Shown here one piece after another: positions 10,072 to 18,891 of a stretch of DNA of 64,000 nucleotides. Both the position numbers and the translations under genes were made by a program. Location: positions 62,001-126,000 of the forward strand of contig CACZBZ010000001.1 of NCBI GenBank assembly GCA_902779505.1. The letters are read 5' to 3'. The notes under the pieces were generated by a model. The model was not told the origin of the DNA, searched no databases, and saw only the letters and a program-made list of their open reading frames with translations. Numbering within the stretch: position 1 is the stretch's first letter; each line of letters starts with the position of its first letter. Origin of the DNA: an uncultured Lachnospiraceae bacterium (GTDB taxonomy: Bacteria; Bacillota; Clostridia; Lachnospirales; Lachnospiraceae).

Positions 10072-11571
10072 ATGAGTGATATAAGATTAGAAGTAAAAGA
10101 CGTAAGTAAGTCCTTTGGTATAACAAGGGCTCTGAAAAGAGTATCTTTCAATATCAACAAGGGAGAAATACATGCCCTGATAGGTGAGAACGGTTCGGGT
10201 AAATCAACTCTTACCAACTCCCTTGCAGGTATATATCAGAAAGATGATGGCTTATTTATTCTTGACGGTAAGGAGATTCATCCTCACAATCAGCTGGAAG
10301 CCAATAATGAAGGAATATCCATAATCGTTCAGGAATTGGGTACCCTTGACGGACTTACGGTTGCCGAGAATATTTTCTTAGGCCATGAAGAAGAATTTGT
10401 TAAGTGCGGTATTAAGAACACAAAAGCCATGAACCGCAAAGCTAACGAACTTCTTAAAAAGTATGGTTTTGAGAGAATCAAAGCCGGAGATATGATTGAA
10501 AATTACAACTTTGAGGACAGGAAGCTTGTTGAGATTGTTAAAGCTACATACTTCAGTCCCAAGATTGTTGTAATCGATGAGACAACAACAGCCCTTTCAA
10601 GAGAAGGACGTGAAGAACTGTATAAGCAGATGAAGCGTATCAGATCCGAGGGAGATACAGTCATATTTATTTCCCACGATCTGCCGGAAGTATTGTCCCT
10701 TTCGGATTCCATCACAGTTCTTAGAGACGGTGACTATATAGATACCATCAAGAGCAGTGATGTGGATGAAGACGGCCTTAAGAAACTGATGGTAGGAAGA
10801 GAAGTCAGCGGTAATTATTATCGTGCCGACTATGGTGAGGAGATATCCGATGAAGTAGTAATGTCTGTAAAGAATGTTACTGTTCCGGGTCTTATCTCTG
10901 ATGTCAGTTTCGATCTTCATAAGGGCGAGATCCTCGGCTTCGGCGGTCTGTCGGAATCAGGAATGCATGAGATAGGTAAGGCCTGCTTCGGAGCATCTTT
11001 TGACAGAGAAGGAAGCGTTACTTTGGCTGACGGAACTGAGATTAAGGATATTCCAACGGCTATTTCACACAGCATAGCTTATACATCAAAAGACAGAGAC
11101 AACGAATCTTTGGTTATGAACCAGAGCATAAGAGATAACATTTGTCTGCCGTCCCTTGACGGACTGGCCAACAAAGCCCGTCTCTTAAGCGATAAAAAAC
11201 TTGAAGATTTTGCCAATACATACGCAAAGAAAATGTCCACCAAGATGATCAGCGTGAACCAGTTTGTATCCGAACTGTCCGGCGGTAATAAACAGAAGGT
11301 TGTTCTGGCTCGTTGGATCGGTAAGGATTCGGATATTCTTTTACTGGACAGTCCTACCAGAGGTATTGACGTAAAAGTAAAACAGGACATCTACCAGTTG
11401 ATGGATTCAATGCGTAAAGCAGGCAAGTCCATAATCATGATTTCCGAAGAATTGATGGAACTGATCGGTATGTGCGATCGAATCATCATTATGAAAGACG
11501 GTAAGATAAGCGGAGAATTAAGAAGAGATAAAGACATGGATGAGAACAGCCTCATCGCAAAGATGGTTTAA
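10072..11571 (+). CDS. Sugar ABC transporter ATP-binding protein, two fused nucleotide-binding domains
   Basis: The product has 499 residues, RbsA/MglA-like. The first domain has a good Walker A (GENGSGKST) and Walker B (VVIDETT), but the LSGGQ signature is replaced by a divergent NFEDRKLVEI segment. The second domain has lost the Walker A lysine (GLSESGMHE) and has LLLDSPTRGID, with Ser in place of the catalytic Glu, but keeps a perfect LSGGNKQK signature. Only one of the two composite ATP sites would be complete. It sits between the two permease genes and is preceded by GGAGG. Confidence 0.93.
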   Translation: MSDIRLEVKDVSKSFGITRALKRVSFNINKGEIHALIGENGSGKSTLTNSLAGIYQKDDGLFILDGKEIHPHNQLEANNEGISIIVQELGTLDGLTVAENIFLGHEEEFVKCGIKNTKAMNRKANELLKKYGFERIKAGDMIENYNFEDRKLVEIVKATYFSPKIVVIDETTTALSREGREELYKQMKRIRSEGDTVIFISHDLPEVLSLSDSITVLRDGDYIDTIKSSDVDEDGLKKLMVGREVSGNYYRADYGEEISDEVVMSVKNVTVPGLISDVSFDLHKGEILGFGGLSESGMHEIGKACFGASFDREGSVTLADGTEIKDIPTAISHSIAYTSKDRDNESLVMNQSIRDNICLPSLDGLANKARLLSDKKLEDFANTYAKKMSTKMISVNQFVSELSGGNKQKVVLARWIGKDSDILLLDSPTRGIDVKVKQDIYQLMDSMRKAGKSIIMISEELMELIGMCDRIIIMKDGKISGELRRDKDMDENSLIAKMV

Positions 11572-11582
11572 GGAGGATGATT

Positions 11583-12551
11583 ATGGCTAGTCAAGAGAAG
11601 AAAGAAGTGTCAAAAGAAGGGGCACTCAAAAAACAGTCGTTAATTAATATAGTCAGATCCCTCCTTCCGGTAATCGGACTTGTGGTTGTATGCCTGCTTT
11701 TCAATATACTGACTAAGGGCGGTATGTGGAGCAGCAGGAAACTGATTCTCAATCAGGTCTATGTAGTACTGATATCTGCAACGGGAGTATTCTTCATAAT
11801 GACCATGGGAGGTCTTGATTTCTCCCAGGGCTCAATACTTGGTATTGCTTCCATTGTGGTATGCGTGCTTTCCAAGACCAATATTGCCTTGGCGGTTGTG
11901 GGAGGAATAATTACCGGTGCGGTGATCGGTGCAGTTAACGGATATTTTTACGTTAACCGAAAGATTAAATCTTTCATCGTTACCATATGTACCATGTTCC
12001 TATTCAGGGGAGTTATTAAGTACCTTGCTTCAAACTCACCGGTAGCGGCCAGCATGCAGGTATATGATTACGACACCACACCGATTAAGCTTGGTATCAC
12101 GGTAGCGGTATTGGCCATTGGTTTTGTGGCTTTCAGATTCACCAAGTTCGGAATAAACCTTAAGGCCATAGGTGCAGGAGAGAAGGCGGTAAAATTCGCC
12201 GGCCTCAGAACTGACAGAATGAAATTCTTAATCTATGTTCTTGCGGGTGCAATCACCGGTCTTGCAGCATTTGTTAACATTGTGAAGAACGGTTCCGCTA
12301 CAGCCAATGTAGGTAACCAGCTTGAGACACAGATACTTATAGCACTTGTCCTTGGAGGTATGCCCATCTCCGGCGGTGCAAAGGTAAGATTCGAGAATAT
12401 AATAGTAGGTTCCCTTCTCTATATAGTTCTTAACAACGGACTTATTATGATGGGGCTTACAACCCAGGCAATGCAGCTTATACAGGGCGTTGTGTTCCTT
12501 ATATTCGTAGCTATCTTCGCAGACAGGGAAAACCTATCTGTAATCAAATAA
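11583..12551 (+). CDS. Sugar ABC transporter permease (RbsC family), second subunit
   Basis: The product has 322 residues. The ATG at 11577 overlaps the end of AGGAGG (11571-11576), so the in-frame ATG at 11583, six bases after that site, is the likely start. The protein has about eight to ten hydrophobic helices and the same family pattern as the first permease, including NGYFYVNRKIKSFIVTICT. A charged cytoplasmic N-terminus (QEKKEVSKEG) precedes the first helix. It completes the importer operon, which ends at the terminator just downstream. Confidence 0.92.
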   Translation: MASQEKKEVSKEGALKKQSLINIVRSLLPVIGLVVVCLLFNILTKGGMWSSRKLILNQVYVVLISATGVFFIMTMGGLDFSQGSILGIASIVVCVLSKTNIALAVVGGIITGAVIGAVNGYFYVNRKIKSFIVTICTMFLFRGVIKYLASNSPVAASMQVYDYDTTPIKLGITVAVLAIGFVAFRFTKFGINLKAIGAGEKAVKFAGLRTDRMKFLIYVLAGAITGLAAFVNIVKNGSATANVGNQLETQILIALVLGGMPISGGAKVRFENIIVGSLLYIVLNNGLIMMGLTTQAMQLIQGVVFLIFVAIFADRENLSVIK

Positions 12552-12561
12552 CCTTATCCCT

Positions 12562-12604
12562 GAATCCGTCACCGATTCCTAACGGTGGCGGATTCTTTCT
12601 TTTT
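12562..12604 (+). terminator. Intrinsic terminator of the sugar importer operon
   Basis: A 13-bp stem (GAATCCGTCACCG at 12562-12574 with CGGTGGCGGATTC at 12583-12595, one G-U pair) is followed by TTTCTTTTT. Confidence 0.88.
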
Positions 12605-12612
12605 GCCCAAAA

Positions 12613-12641
12613 TTGACATGTGAAAGACTATGGAGTATTGT
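12613..12641 (+). promoter_or_regulatory. Sigma-A promoter for the YbaK-type gene
   Basis: There is a perfect -35 TTGACA at 12613-12618, a 17-base spacer and -10 TATTGT at 12636-12641, 38 bases before the start codon. A second TTGACA at 12641-12646 has no -10 box at the right distance. Confidence 0.6.
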
Positions 12642-12679
12642 TGACAATGTGATTGTTTGAGATTACCTGAGGAAAATCT

Positions 12680-13159
12680 ATGAAAAAAGACGATAAAACA
12701 AACGTAATGCGATTGCTTGACGGAAAGAAGATTCCTTATGAGAGCCATACATATGAGCCCAATCCTGAACTTACAGGGGAAGAGATTGCAGGGATCCTGG
12801 GTGAAGACAGCGGGGGAGTATTCAAGACCCTGGTGACTCAGGGGAAGAGCGGGGCATATTATGTATTTGTTGTTCCCGTTATGGCGGAGCTTGACCTTAA
12901 GAAAGCAGCCAAGGCTGCAGGCGAAAAATCAATCGATATGATTAAGCAAAAAGAACTTCTTCCGCTGACAGGATATGTTCACGGCGGCTGTTCACCCATA
13001 GGGATGAAAAAACAGTTCCCGACCTTTATACATGAGACGGCAAAGGATCTGGACAGAATATATGTAAGTGCCGGAAAAGTGGGTTATCAGGTTGAACTGG
13101 CACCGGATTCTCTTATCAATATGACAGGATCTAAAACAGCGGATATCATCACAGTGTGA
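12680..13159 (+). CDS. ybaK: Cys-tRNA(Pro)/aminoacyl-tRNA deacylase, YbaK/EbsC type
   Basis: The product has 159 residues, of normal length for the stand-alone YbaK family. Typical elements are the N-terminal IPYESHTYEPNPE segment, the GVFKTLVTQG strand with the family lysine, and the C-terminal GYVHGGCSPIGMKK loop. These enzymes hydrolyse mischarged tRNA, classically Cys-tRNA(Pro), as a trans-acting proofreading step. The gene has its own promoter and is followed by a HAD phosphatase gene about 54 bases on. The specific misacylated substrate is inferred from family knowledge. Confidence 0.88.
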   Translation: MKKDDKTNVMRLLDGKKIPYESHTYEPNPELTGEEIAGILGEDSGGVFKTLVTQGKSGAYYVFVVPVMAELDLKKAAKAAGEKSIDMIKQKELLPLTGYVHGGCSPIGMKKQFPTFIHETAKDLDRIYVSAGKVGYQVELAPDSLINMTGSKTADIITV

Positions 13160-13212
13160 CCCAGAGCTGTCTCGGTTCACCATGGCAATATTTTAGTAAG
13201 GAGTATTATAAA

Positions 13213-13857
13213 TTGAGATATAAATATTGTCTGTTCGATATGGACGGAACACTTTCGGATCCCGGAATAGGGATTACCAATTCGGTAATGTATGCACTGG
13301 AAAAATTCGATATACATGAGACAGAAAGAGAGAAACTGTATACCTTTATCGGTCCGCCTCTTACGGAATCCTTCCCTAAATATTATGGTTTTAACGACGA
13401 ACAGTGTGAAAAAGCCATTGTGTATTTCAGGGAATATTTTAAAGATAAGGGCATCTTTGAAAATGTTTTGTATGAAAGCATTCCCTCATTGCTTGAGGAA
13501 TTAAAAAAGAGAGGGTATGTGATCGCACTGGCAACATCAAAGAGAGTTGATTTTGCGATACGTATCCTTGAACATTTTGAGCTCAGGCAGTATTTTGATC
13601 ATATAGGTGCTGCGAGCATGGATGGTAAGATCAGCAAGAAAGCCGATGTTATTACTGCACTTTTGAAAGATATGGGAGACTGTGACAGAGACCGGATCGT
13701 TATGATCGGCGACCGCAGTCATGATATCATCGGTGCCAAGGAGAACGGACTTAAAAGTATCGGTGTCCTCTGGGGCTATGGAAGTGAAGAGGAACTGAAG
13801 ACCTCCGGAGCCGATTATCTGGCAAAACAGCCTGAAGATATTTTGTCGATTGTTTAG
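13213..13857 (+). CDS. HAD superfamily phosphatase, phosphoglycolate phosphatase-like
   Basis: The product has 214 residues if translation begins at the TTG at 13213, which follows AAGGAG (13198-13203) by nine bases and puts the first HAD motif at the usual place. The longer open frame from 13156 overlaps the previous gene and has no ribosome site. Motif I is DMDGTLSDP, motif II lies in ALATSKR, and motif III/IV is IGDRSHDIIGAKENG. It would dephosphorylate a small phosphate ester; phosphoglycolate or pyrophosphate are typical substrates for this subgroup, but the substrate is not determined by sequence. Confidence 0.85.
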   Translation: MRYKYCLFDMDGTLSDPGIGITNSVMYALEKFDIHETEREKLYTFIGPPLTESFPKYYGFNDEQCEKAIVYFREYFKDKGIFENVLYESIPSLLEELKKRGYVIALATSKRVDFAIRILEHFELRQYFDHIGAASMDGKISKKADVITALLKDMGDCDRDRIVMIGDRSHDIIGAKENGLKSIGVLWGYGSEEELKTSGADYLAKQPEDILSIV

Positions 13858-13934
13858 TCTGAATTGGGAAGTTTCAAATATAAGCCACACGTATCGCATG
13901 CGAATACGGCGAATATGATGAATGAAGATAAAAA

Positions 13935-13964
13935 AGAAGTGCTCACACAGTGAGCACTTCTTTT
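13935..13964. terminator. Bidirectional terminator between convergent genes
   Basis: The stem AGAAGTGCTCAC (13935-13946) pairs with GTGAGCACTTCT (13950-13961), with a 3-base loop. A-rich and T-rich flanks serve both the HAD gene and the minus-strand protease gene. Confidence 0.88.
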
Positions 13965-13968
13965 GGAT

Positions 13969-16422
13969 TTAATAAGTTAATGTATCGGTCCAATATTTCT
14001 GACCATAGATATCAGTGAAGCAGTAGGTAATCAGCATATCGTTGTCGCCTACATAAGTGTTGCTTATCTGAAGATCCGACATGTCTTTATTAATTGTAAG
14101 GCTATCGCCTAAGAGATAACTGTCATTGTATTTTTTGTCGTAACCGTAGTAGTCACATATGAAATCTACCTTGTCACCAATCTCAAGGGATGTCATATTC
14201 TTGGCTATGGTGTCTGTCTCGCCTTCCACATAGTCGAATCTTGCACCGGCTACAAATCCGTCTTCGTTTTCGGATGTAAAAGCAATGATCAGGTCACATC
14301 TTACGTCGTTCAGATAGCAGGGAACCCTTCCCGTAATGATATAGGAATCGGCATCACCCTGTGTATCAAGATGATAATAAGCTACAGGATGTCCTTCGAT
14401 GGAGATCCAGGTCTTATCATCGGGAGCCATAAGCTCACCGTCATCATTGAATTCAAATACATTGTCAAGTCCCAGGTCGATATAGCCGCTACCGTCATCG
14501 TAGAAAGCATTGAGTTCTAGATCTTTGATATATGACCATTGTTCTTCGGAGGGTGCTATGACGTCATTACCGTTTTCGTCTGTAACCCATTCGATTGAAC
14601 CGGGATCGAAATGACTGGATGCAATATATTCCGCTGCGCTGTCTATATCAAGACTTCTTCCCAGGAAAGAAGTGTTGGATGAAGACAAACCGGATACGGA
14701 TGTGAAATCACTGCCCATAAAGCTTGTCAGCAACTGAGAAATCATATCCACCGAATCAAGTGAAGATGAACTGCTTCCGTAATCCTGTGTCCCAAACAGT
14801 GAACCAATGGGAGATGAGGAAGCGCCTGCAGCAACCTGTCCCGCAACTTCCAGAGAAGCGAAATCCTGAATACATTTGCTGTATTCTTCATCCATACCTA
14901 TTGCTTCATATGTATTTACCATGCTGTCGACTTTTGAAGCCTTTTTATATGGGAAATATATTGAAAGGCCGTAAGCATTGGTCATACCGGCACTTGTTCT
15001 GTTGTACTTGACACAGCCCAGCAGAGCATCGGACAGAGCTTTACCTTCATCTGTACCGATACGGGAAGCAAAATCAACAAGATCCACCTGATCAAGTTTG
15101 TGAGAAGTTGCAAATTCTCTGGTCTGACCTCTTGCATCGGATACGGTCTTATATTCCTTATTCTTAATCATTTCAGAGGTATCTTTTGAGAAAGATGCCA
15201 ATTCTGATGGAACCGTTGCACCAAGCTCCGCCAGATCAATCAGTGAGAGAGTGGTCTTTTGGCCACTGGCATTCTGTGCACATGCATCGGTAAATGTATC
15301 AATAATATTTTTACCGATTTCAAGGGTCGACATTGATGTATTGTCGGAAACAGCCTTAAGCCAGTCGGTATAATACCATCCGATGCCGGGCTCGGTCTCT
15401 TCGGATGCTATGAGATAATCGCTGTAGTTGGATACAACAAGTGCTGTCTCAACCGTTGCCATAAGACAGGCATCAAAACCAACAAAATCAAAATTAACGT
15501 TGCTGTCTTTTAGAGCGGTATTGATACCGGCAAGAGACATGGCTCCTTTTGAAGCATATTTTTCATCATATCCGTATCCGCTGGTTGATCCGCCGCCGTG
15601 ATCCCAAAGAATAAGTTCATATCTGTTGGCAGGGAAGTTGGATGCGGTCCATTTGATGAATCCGGAAAGGGTAGCGGGATCCACCATGGCTGCAGAGCCG
15701 AGATCGTTTTTTAGACATCTCATAGTCTGTCCCTGAATCTGATATATCTGATTGCTGGAATTGCTTATGGTATTATTCTGCCATTTCTTACATCCGCCGG
15801 TATAGATGATGAGATTAACATTATCATCTATATCAGCCGCCAACATCTCCTTAATGTCTTTGGAAGCCATTCCGCTTCGACTTTCAAGATCTGTTCCGCA
15901 CATATATACCATAATGGTCATGACATCGTCGCCATTACCTTTTATATTTGTGCGTTTTGCTCTTGCACCGGCTGCAACAGAAGTATTGAGCTTTCCTGTA
16001 TTGGCTTCACCGCTCCATGCCGCAGCACTTCCACCGCTATATGAACCGTTGCCGAAAAGGCCTCCGAGAAGAGAACCGGCTCCGAATGAATCAATTCCTG
16101 CAGAAGAACTGTCAGCTATTCCCTGAGGAGACTGTGCTTCACTAACGTAATCACTGTCCGAATCACCGCCAAGCAGGGCACCGACTCCGCCGCCTCCGCA
16201 TAAGAGAATTAACGCTATTGTTATTATAAAGATAAGAGGACTTGTTCTTCCTCCTTTACCGGAACTGCCGGATGAATAAACCTCGCGGTTATTAGAGGAT
16301 GAACTGCCTGATGTGTGTGAACCTGAACCTACAGGTCCGCTTCCCAGTCCTTCGCCGCGTTTATATACACCGCTTCCGTTATCTGTTACATTCTTTTTTC
16401 TTCCCAATGGTCTGTCAGACAT
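13969..16422 (-). CDS. Membrane-anchored clostripain-family (C11) cysteine peptidase
   Basis: The product has 817 residues. The first 60 are cytoplasmic-looking, rich in Gly/Ser, and begin SDRPLGRKKNVT. A membrane helix at about 61-84 follows, then a Gly/Ser/Ala-rich linker and a C11 domain starting near TIMVYMCGTDLESRSG. The catalytic dyad is visible as His275 in LWDHGGG and Cys319 in FDACLM. The last 250 or so residues form an additional domain rich in Asp and Tyr that I do not recognise. The family cleaves after basic residues and usually self-processes. The protein is probably displayed on the cell surface. AGGAGG precedes the ATG. Confidence 0.9.
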   Translation of the reverse strand: MSDRPLGRKKNVTDNGSGVYKRGEGLGSGPVGSGSHTSGSSSSNNREVYSSGSSGKGGRTSPLIFIITIALILLCGGGGVGALLGGDSDSDYVSEAQSPQGIADSSSAGIDSFGAGSLLGGLFGNGSYSGGSAAAWSGEANTGKLNTSVAAGARAKRTNIKGNGDDVMTIMVYMCGTDLESRSGMASKDIKEMLAADIDDNVNLIIYTGGCKKWQNNTISNSSNQIYQIQGQTMRCLKNDLGSAAMVDPATLSGFIKWTASNFPANRYELILWDHGGGSTSGYGYDEKYASKGAMSLAGINTALKDSNVNFDFVGFDACLMATVETALVVSNYSDYLIASEETEPGIGWYYTDWLKAVSDNTSMSTLEIGKNIIDTFTDACAQNASGQKTTLSLIDLAELGATVPSELASFSKDTSEMIKNKEYKTVSDARGQTREFATSHKLDQVDLVDFASRIGTDEGKALSDALLGCVKYNRTSAGMTNAYGLSIYFPYKKASKVDSMVNTYEAIGMDEEYSKCIQDFASLEVAGQVAAGASSSPIGSLFGTQDYGSSSSSLDSVDMISQLLTSFMGSDFTSVSGLSSSNTSFLGRSLDIDSAAEYIASSHFDPGSIEWVTDENGNDVIAPSEEQWSYIKDLELNAFYDDGSGYIDLGLDNVFEFNDDGELMAPDDKTWISIEGHPVAYYHLDTQGDADSYIITGRVPCYLNDVRCDLIIAFTSENEDGFVAGARFDYVEGETDTIAKNMTSLEIGDKVDFICDYYGYDKKYNDSYLLGDSLTINKDMSDLQISNTYVGDNDMLITYCFTDIYGQKYWTDTLTY

Positions 16423-16448
16423 AACTTAATACCTCCTGAATCCCTTAT

Positions 16449-16457
16449 AATATAGCA
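16449..16457 (-). promoter_or_regulatory. Extended -10 promoter element of the C11 peptidase gene
   Basis: On the minus strand TGcTATATT reads from 16457 to 16449, about 27 bases upstream of the start codon. The -35 region is weak. Confidence 0.45.
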
Positions 16458-16502
16458 CAAATACGCATCATTAACTATATGCGAGCGATGGGCGGGAAAA
16501 TC

Positions 16503-16531
16503 AAAAGGAGCTGCAAAGCAGCTCCTTTTGG
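16503..16531 (-). terminator. Terminator after the DUF1292 gene
   Basis: A perfect 12-bp stem (AAAAGGAGCTGC at 16503-16514 with its complement at 16518-16529) and a 3-base loop lie just past the minus-strand stop codon. Confidence 0.75.
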
Positions 16532-16532
16532 T

Positions 16533-16838
16533 CTATTCCAGATTATCAAATTCGCATTCGTCCAGGTATTCGTCGAAGGCGTCGGCCACCTTTTCGTATA
16601 CATCGTCATCTTCGATGTAGGAGAGTACCGGTTCTTCGTTGGGGTCATCCGGATTCTCGGAATAACCGTAGAACCATACATCGGCCTCATCTTTGTCCTC
16701 CTGGCCTTCCGGGAGAAGTGCTATATAGTCTTCTCCGGCAACCGTAAGAATGGTCAATACTTCACAGTTGACCACAGTTCCGTCCTCAAGTTCTATTTCT
16801 ACGCTCATTGCCTCTTCGGGCTCTTTCATATTTGACAT
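16533..16838 (-). CDS. DUF1292 domain protein
   Basis: The product has 101 residues and is very acidic. It resembles the DUF1292 (YrzB-like) family of Firmicutes: a short beta-strand repeat (IELEDGTVVNCEVLTILTVAGEDYIALLP) followed by an acidic tail (EDDDVYEKVADAFDEYLDE). The function is unknown. A GGAGG site precedes the ATG at 16838, and a strong hairpin terminator follows, so it appears to be a single-gene unit. In other Firmicutes family members often sit near the yrzL-yrrK genes; that context is absent here. Confidence 0.82.
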   Translation of the reverse strand: MSNMKEPEEAMSVEIELEDGTVVNCEVLTILTVAGEDYIALLPEGQEDKDEADVWFYGYSENPDDPNEEPVLSYIEDDDVYEKVADAFDEYLDECEFDNLE

Positions 16839-16911
16839 ATCGATCCTCCGTTAATTAATGGGATAAGCCTCGTTGTTAGCTTTATCAACTGATTTAATTG
16901 TATAGATAATT

Positions 16912-16942
16912 TTGCCAAATATCAATGGAATTATGATAAAAT
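16912..16942 (+). promoter_or_regulatory. Promoter of the debranching-enzyme-like gene
   Basis: There is a -35 TTGCCA at 16912-16917 and a TGa-extended -10 TAAAAT at 16937-16942. The spacer of 19 bases is long, compensated by the TGn element. It supports the start at ATG 16978 rather than the open frame further upstream. Confidence 0.5.
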
Positions 16943-16977
16943 TAGTTAGAGTGTCCAAAATGATTGGAGAATCAGTT

Positions 16978-18834
16978 ATGACAGATAACATTAAGATTAC
17001 AACCGGTAACCCATATCCCCTTGGCTGTTATATGACAGGGGAGGGGACTGCCAATTTTGCGGTAGTACTGTCGGGAGACGAACCCGGTGGAATAGTCTTA
17101 TATGATAAAAAAACAAAAAAAGAATTAAGAGTAGCTTTTAGGGAAAACAACAGAATAGGCAATATCTATTGCGTTAAAATCACGGGGATTGATACCGAAA
17201 ACTGTTATTACAATTTTTACCAGGGGGAAGAGGAATTCTGCGATCCTTACTGTAAGGTTGTAATGGGCAATGAGAAGTGGGGCAAGACTCCCAAGAAACT
17301 CTATTCCGGCTTTATTCTGGAAGACAAGTTCAAAAGACGAAAATGTCCCGCAATGATTAATTATGCCGATTCGGTATTCTATCTGATTCATGTAAGAGGA
17401 TTTACAAGACATGCTTCCAGTGGAGTTACATATCCCGGTACATTTGCGGGCGTGGAGGAAAAACTTCCATACCTTAAGGAATTGGGGGTTACCACTCTGG
17501 AACTGATGCCTGCTTATGAATTCATTGAGTTGGAAGAAGTAAAACAGCCGGATGAGCAGACTGTGGTGGATGCTTACAAAGAAGATATTCCTAAGCTTAA
17601 TTATTGGGGATATAAAGAGGGGTATTATTTTGCTCCCAAGGCTTCTTATGCTGAGCCGGGACTTAATCCTTCGGAGAGTTTTCACAAACTTGTGAGAGCT
17701 GTTCATGATGCTCATATGGAGCTGGTGATGCAGTTCTATTTCCCTGCGGGTGTGAAACAGGCAGTTATACTTGAAGCTCTGAAATTCTGGGTAAAGGAAT
17801 ACCATGTTGACGGTTTCCATCTGATGGGGGATAACATACCGCTGGCACTGCTTGGTACTGAGCCCATGTTTGCCAATACAAAACTTATTTACTACGGTTT
17901 TCCTGCAGATGATATATATGCCGGCATAAGACCCAATTACAAGAATCTTGCGGAATGCAACGATGAATTCATGTTTAACATGAGAAGATTCTTGAAGAGT
18001 GATGAAGGTCAGCTTCAGGGTGTCCTTAATCATATGAAGGATATAGACAATAAGCTGGCAAGAGTCCACTATGTTACCAACAGTAACGGATTTACCCTTA
18101 TGGACCTTGTAAGTTATGACAGAAAGCATAACGAACCCAACGGTGAGAACAACAGGGACGGTAATCCCTACAATGCGTCTTGGAACTGCGGATTCGAAGG
18201 ACCAACAAGCAGAAAAGCTGTAAACAGATTGAGAAGAAGGCAGATTAAAAATGCCATAATGCTTAACGTACTGTCTCAGGGTGCTCCTCTGATTCTCGGT
18301 GGTGACGAATTCGGTAACAGCCAGAAGGGCAATAATAATCCTTATTGTCTTGATAATGCCACAACCTGGCTTAACTGGAACGACCTGGAGAAGAATAAAG
18401 ATATATATGACTTCTATAAGAAGGTTCTTGAGTTCAGAAGAAAGCACAAGATCCTTCATATGGACAGACCGTTCAGAATGAATGATTACGCTTCCTGTGG
18501 CTTTCCTGATCTTTCATATCACGGAGAAGAGGCGTGGAAACTGGAGACGGATATCCTTTCAAGACATTTTGCGGCCCTTTATGCTGAAGGATACGGAGAT
18601 GTCGCTGAAAATGCGGATCCCGGGGATAAGGTGAAGAACGGTAACTTTATCTATATGGCCTTTAATATGCATTGGTCCAGTCACACATTTGCCCTTCCAA
18701 AGCTTAAATCCGGTAAAAGTTGGAAAATCGTCTTCAATACGGCCGATGAGAACATGACTTCACCGATTCCGCTTGAAGATTCCAAGAAACTCATAGTAAA
18801 AGACAGAAGCGTTGTTGTGCTTATAGGTTCATAG
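16978..18834 (+). CDS. Glycogen-debranching-enzyme-like (GlgX/TreX) protein lacking catalytic residues
   Basis: The product has 618 residues from ATG 16978, which follows a GGAG site. The overall fold is clearly GH13 debranching type: an N-terminal CBM48-like part, LNYWGYKEGYYFAPKASYA, then NGENNRDG, SWNCGFEGPT and LILGGDEFGNSQKGNNN. The active-site regions are broken. Region II reads DGFHLM with Met283 where the nucleophile Asp should be. Region III reads LIYYGFP with Tyr306 in place of the acid/base Glu. Region IV reads TNSNGF, with Ser369-Asn370 replacing the usual His-Asp. Region I also lacks its DVVYNH signature. I infer a non-catalytic glucan-binding or regulatory protein. It appears monocistronic, with its own promoter and terminator. 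Confidence 0.88.
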   Translation: MTDNIKITTGNPYPLGCYMTGEGTANFAVVLSGDEPGGIVLYDKKTKKELRVAFRENNRIGNIYCVKITGIDTENCYYNFYQGEEEFCDPYCKVVMGNEKWGKTPKKLYSGFILEDKFKRRKCPAMINYADSVFYLIHVRGFTRHASSGVTYPGTFAGVEEKLPYLKELGVTTLELMPAYEFIELEEVKQPDEQTVVDAYKEDIPKLNYWGYKEGYYFAPKASYAEPGLNPSESFHKLVRAVHDAHMELVMQFYFPAGVKQAVILEALKFWVKEYHVDGFHLMGDNIPLALLGTEPMFANTKLIYYGFPADDIYAGIRPNYKNLAECNDEFMFNMRRFLKSDEGQLQGVLNHMKDIDNKLARVHYVTNSNGFTLMDLVSYDRKHNEPNGENNRDGNPYNASWNCGFEGPTSRKAVNRLRRRQIKNAIMLNVLSQGAPLILGGDEFGNSQKGNNNPYCLDNATTWLNWNDLEKNKDIYDFYKKVLEFRRKHKILHMDRPFRMNDYASCGFPDLSYHGEEAWKLETDILSRHFAALYAEGYGDVAENADPGDKVKNGNFIYMAFNMHWSSHTFALPKLKSGKSWKIVFNTADENMTSPIPLEDSKKLIVKDRSVVVLIGS

Positions 18835-18838
18835 ATAA

Positions 18839-18867
18839 GTGCCTGCCGATCGGCGGGCACTTTTTTA
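18839..18867 (+). terminator. Terminator after the debranching-like gene
   Basis: The GC-rich stem GTGCCTGCCG (18839-18848) pairs with CGGCGGGCAC (18851-18860) and is followed by TTTTTTATT. Confidence 0.9.
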
Positions 18868-18891
18868 TTGCAGACAAGACTCAAATAATTA

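Noticed and set aside
12641..12669. Second TTGACA before the YbaK-type gene
   Set aside because: A perfect -35 but no -10 hexamer at 16-18 bases downstream.
17125..18459. Long minus-strand open frame of 444 codons
   Set aside because: It lies wholly inside the debranching-like gene on the opposite strand, has no ribosome site and no recognisable protein family; a shadow of codon bias.
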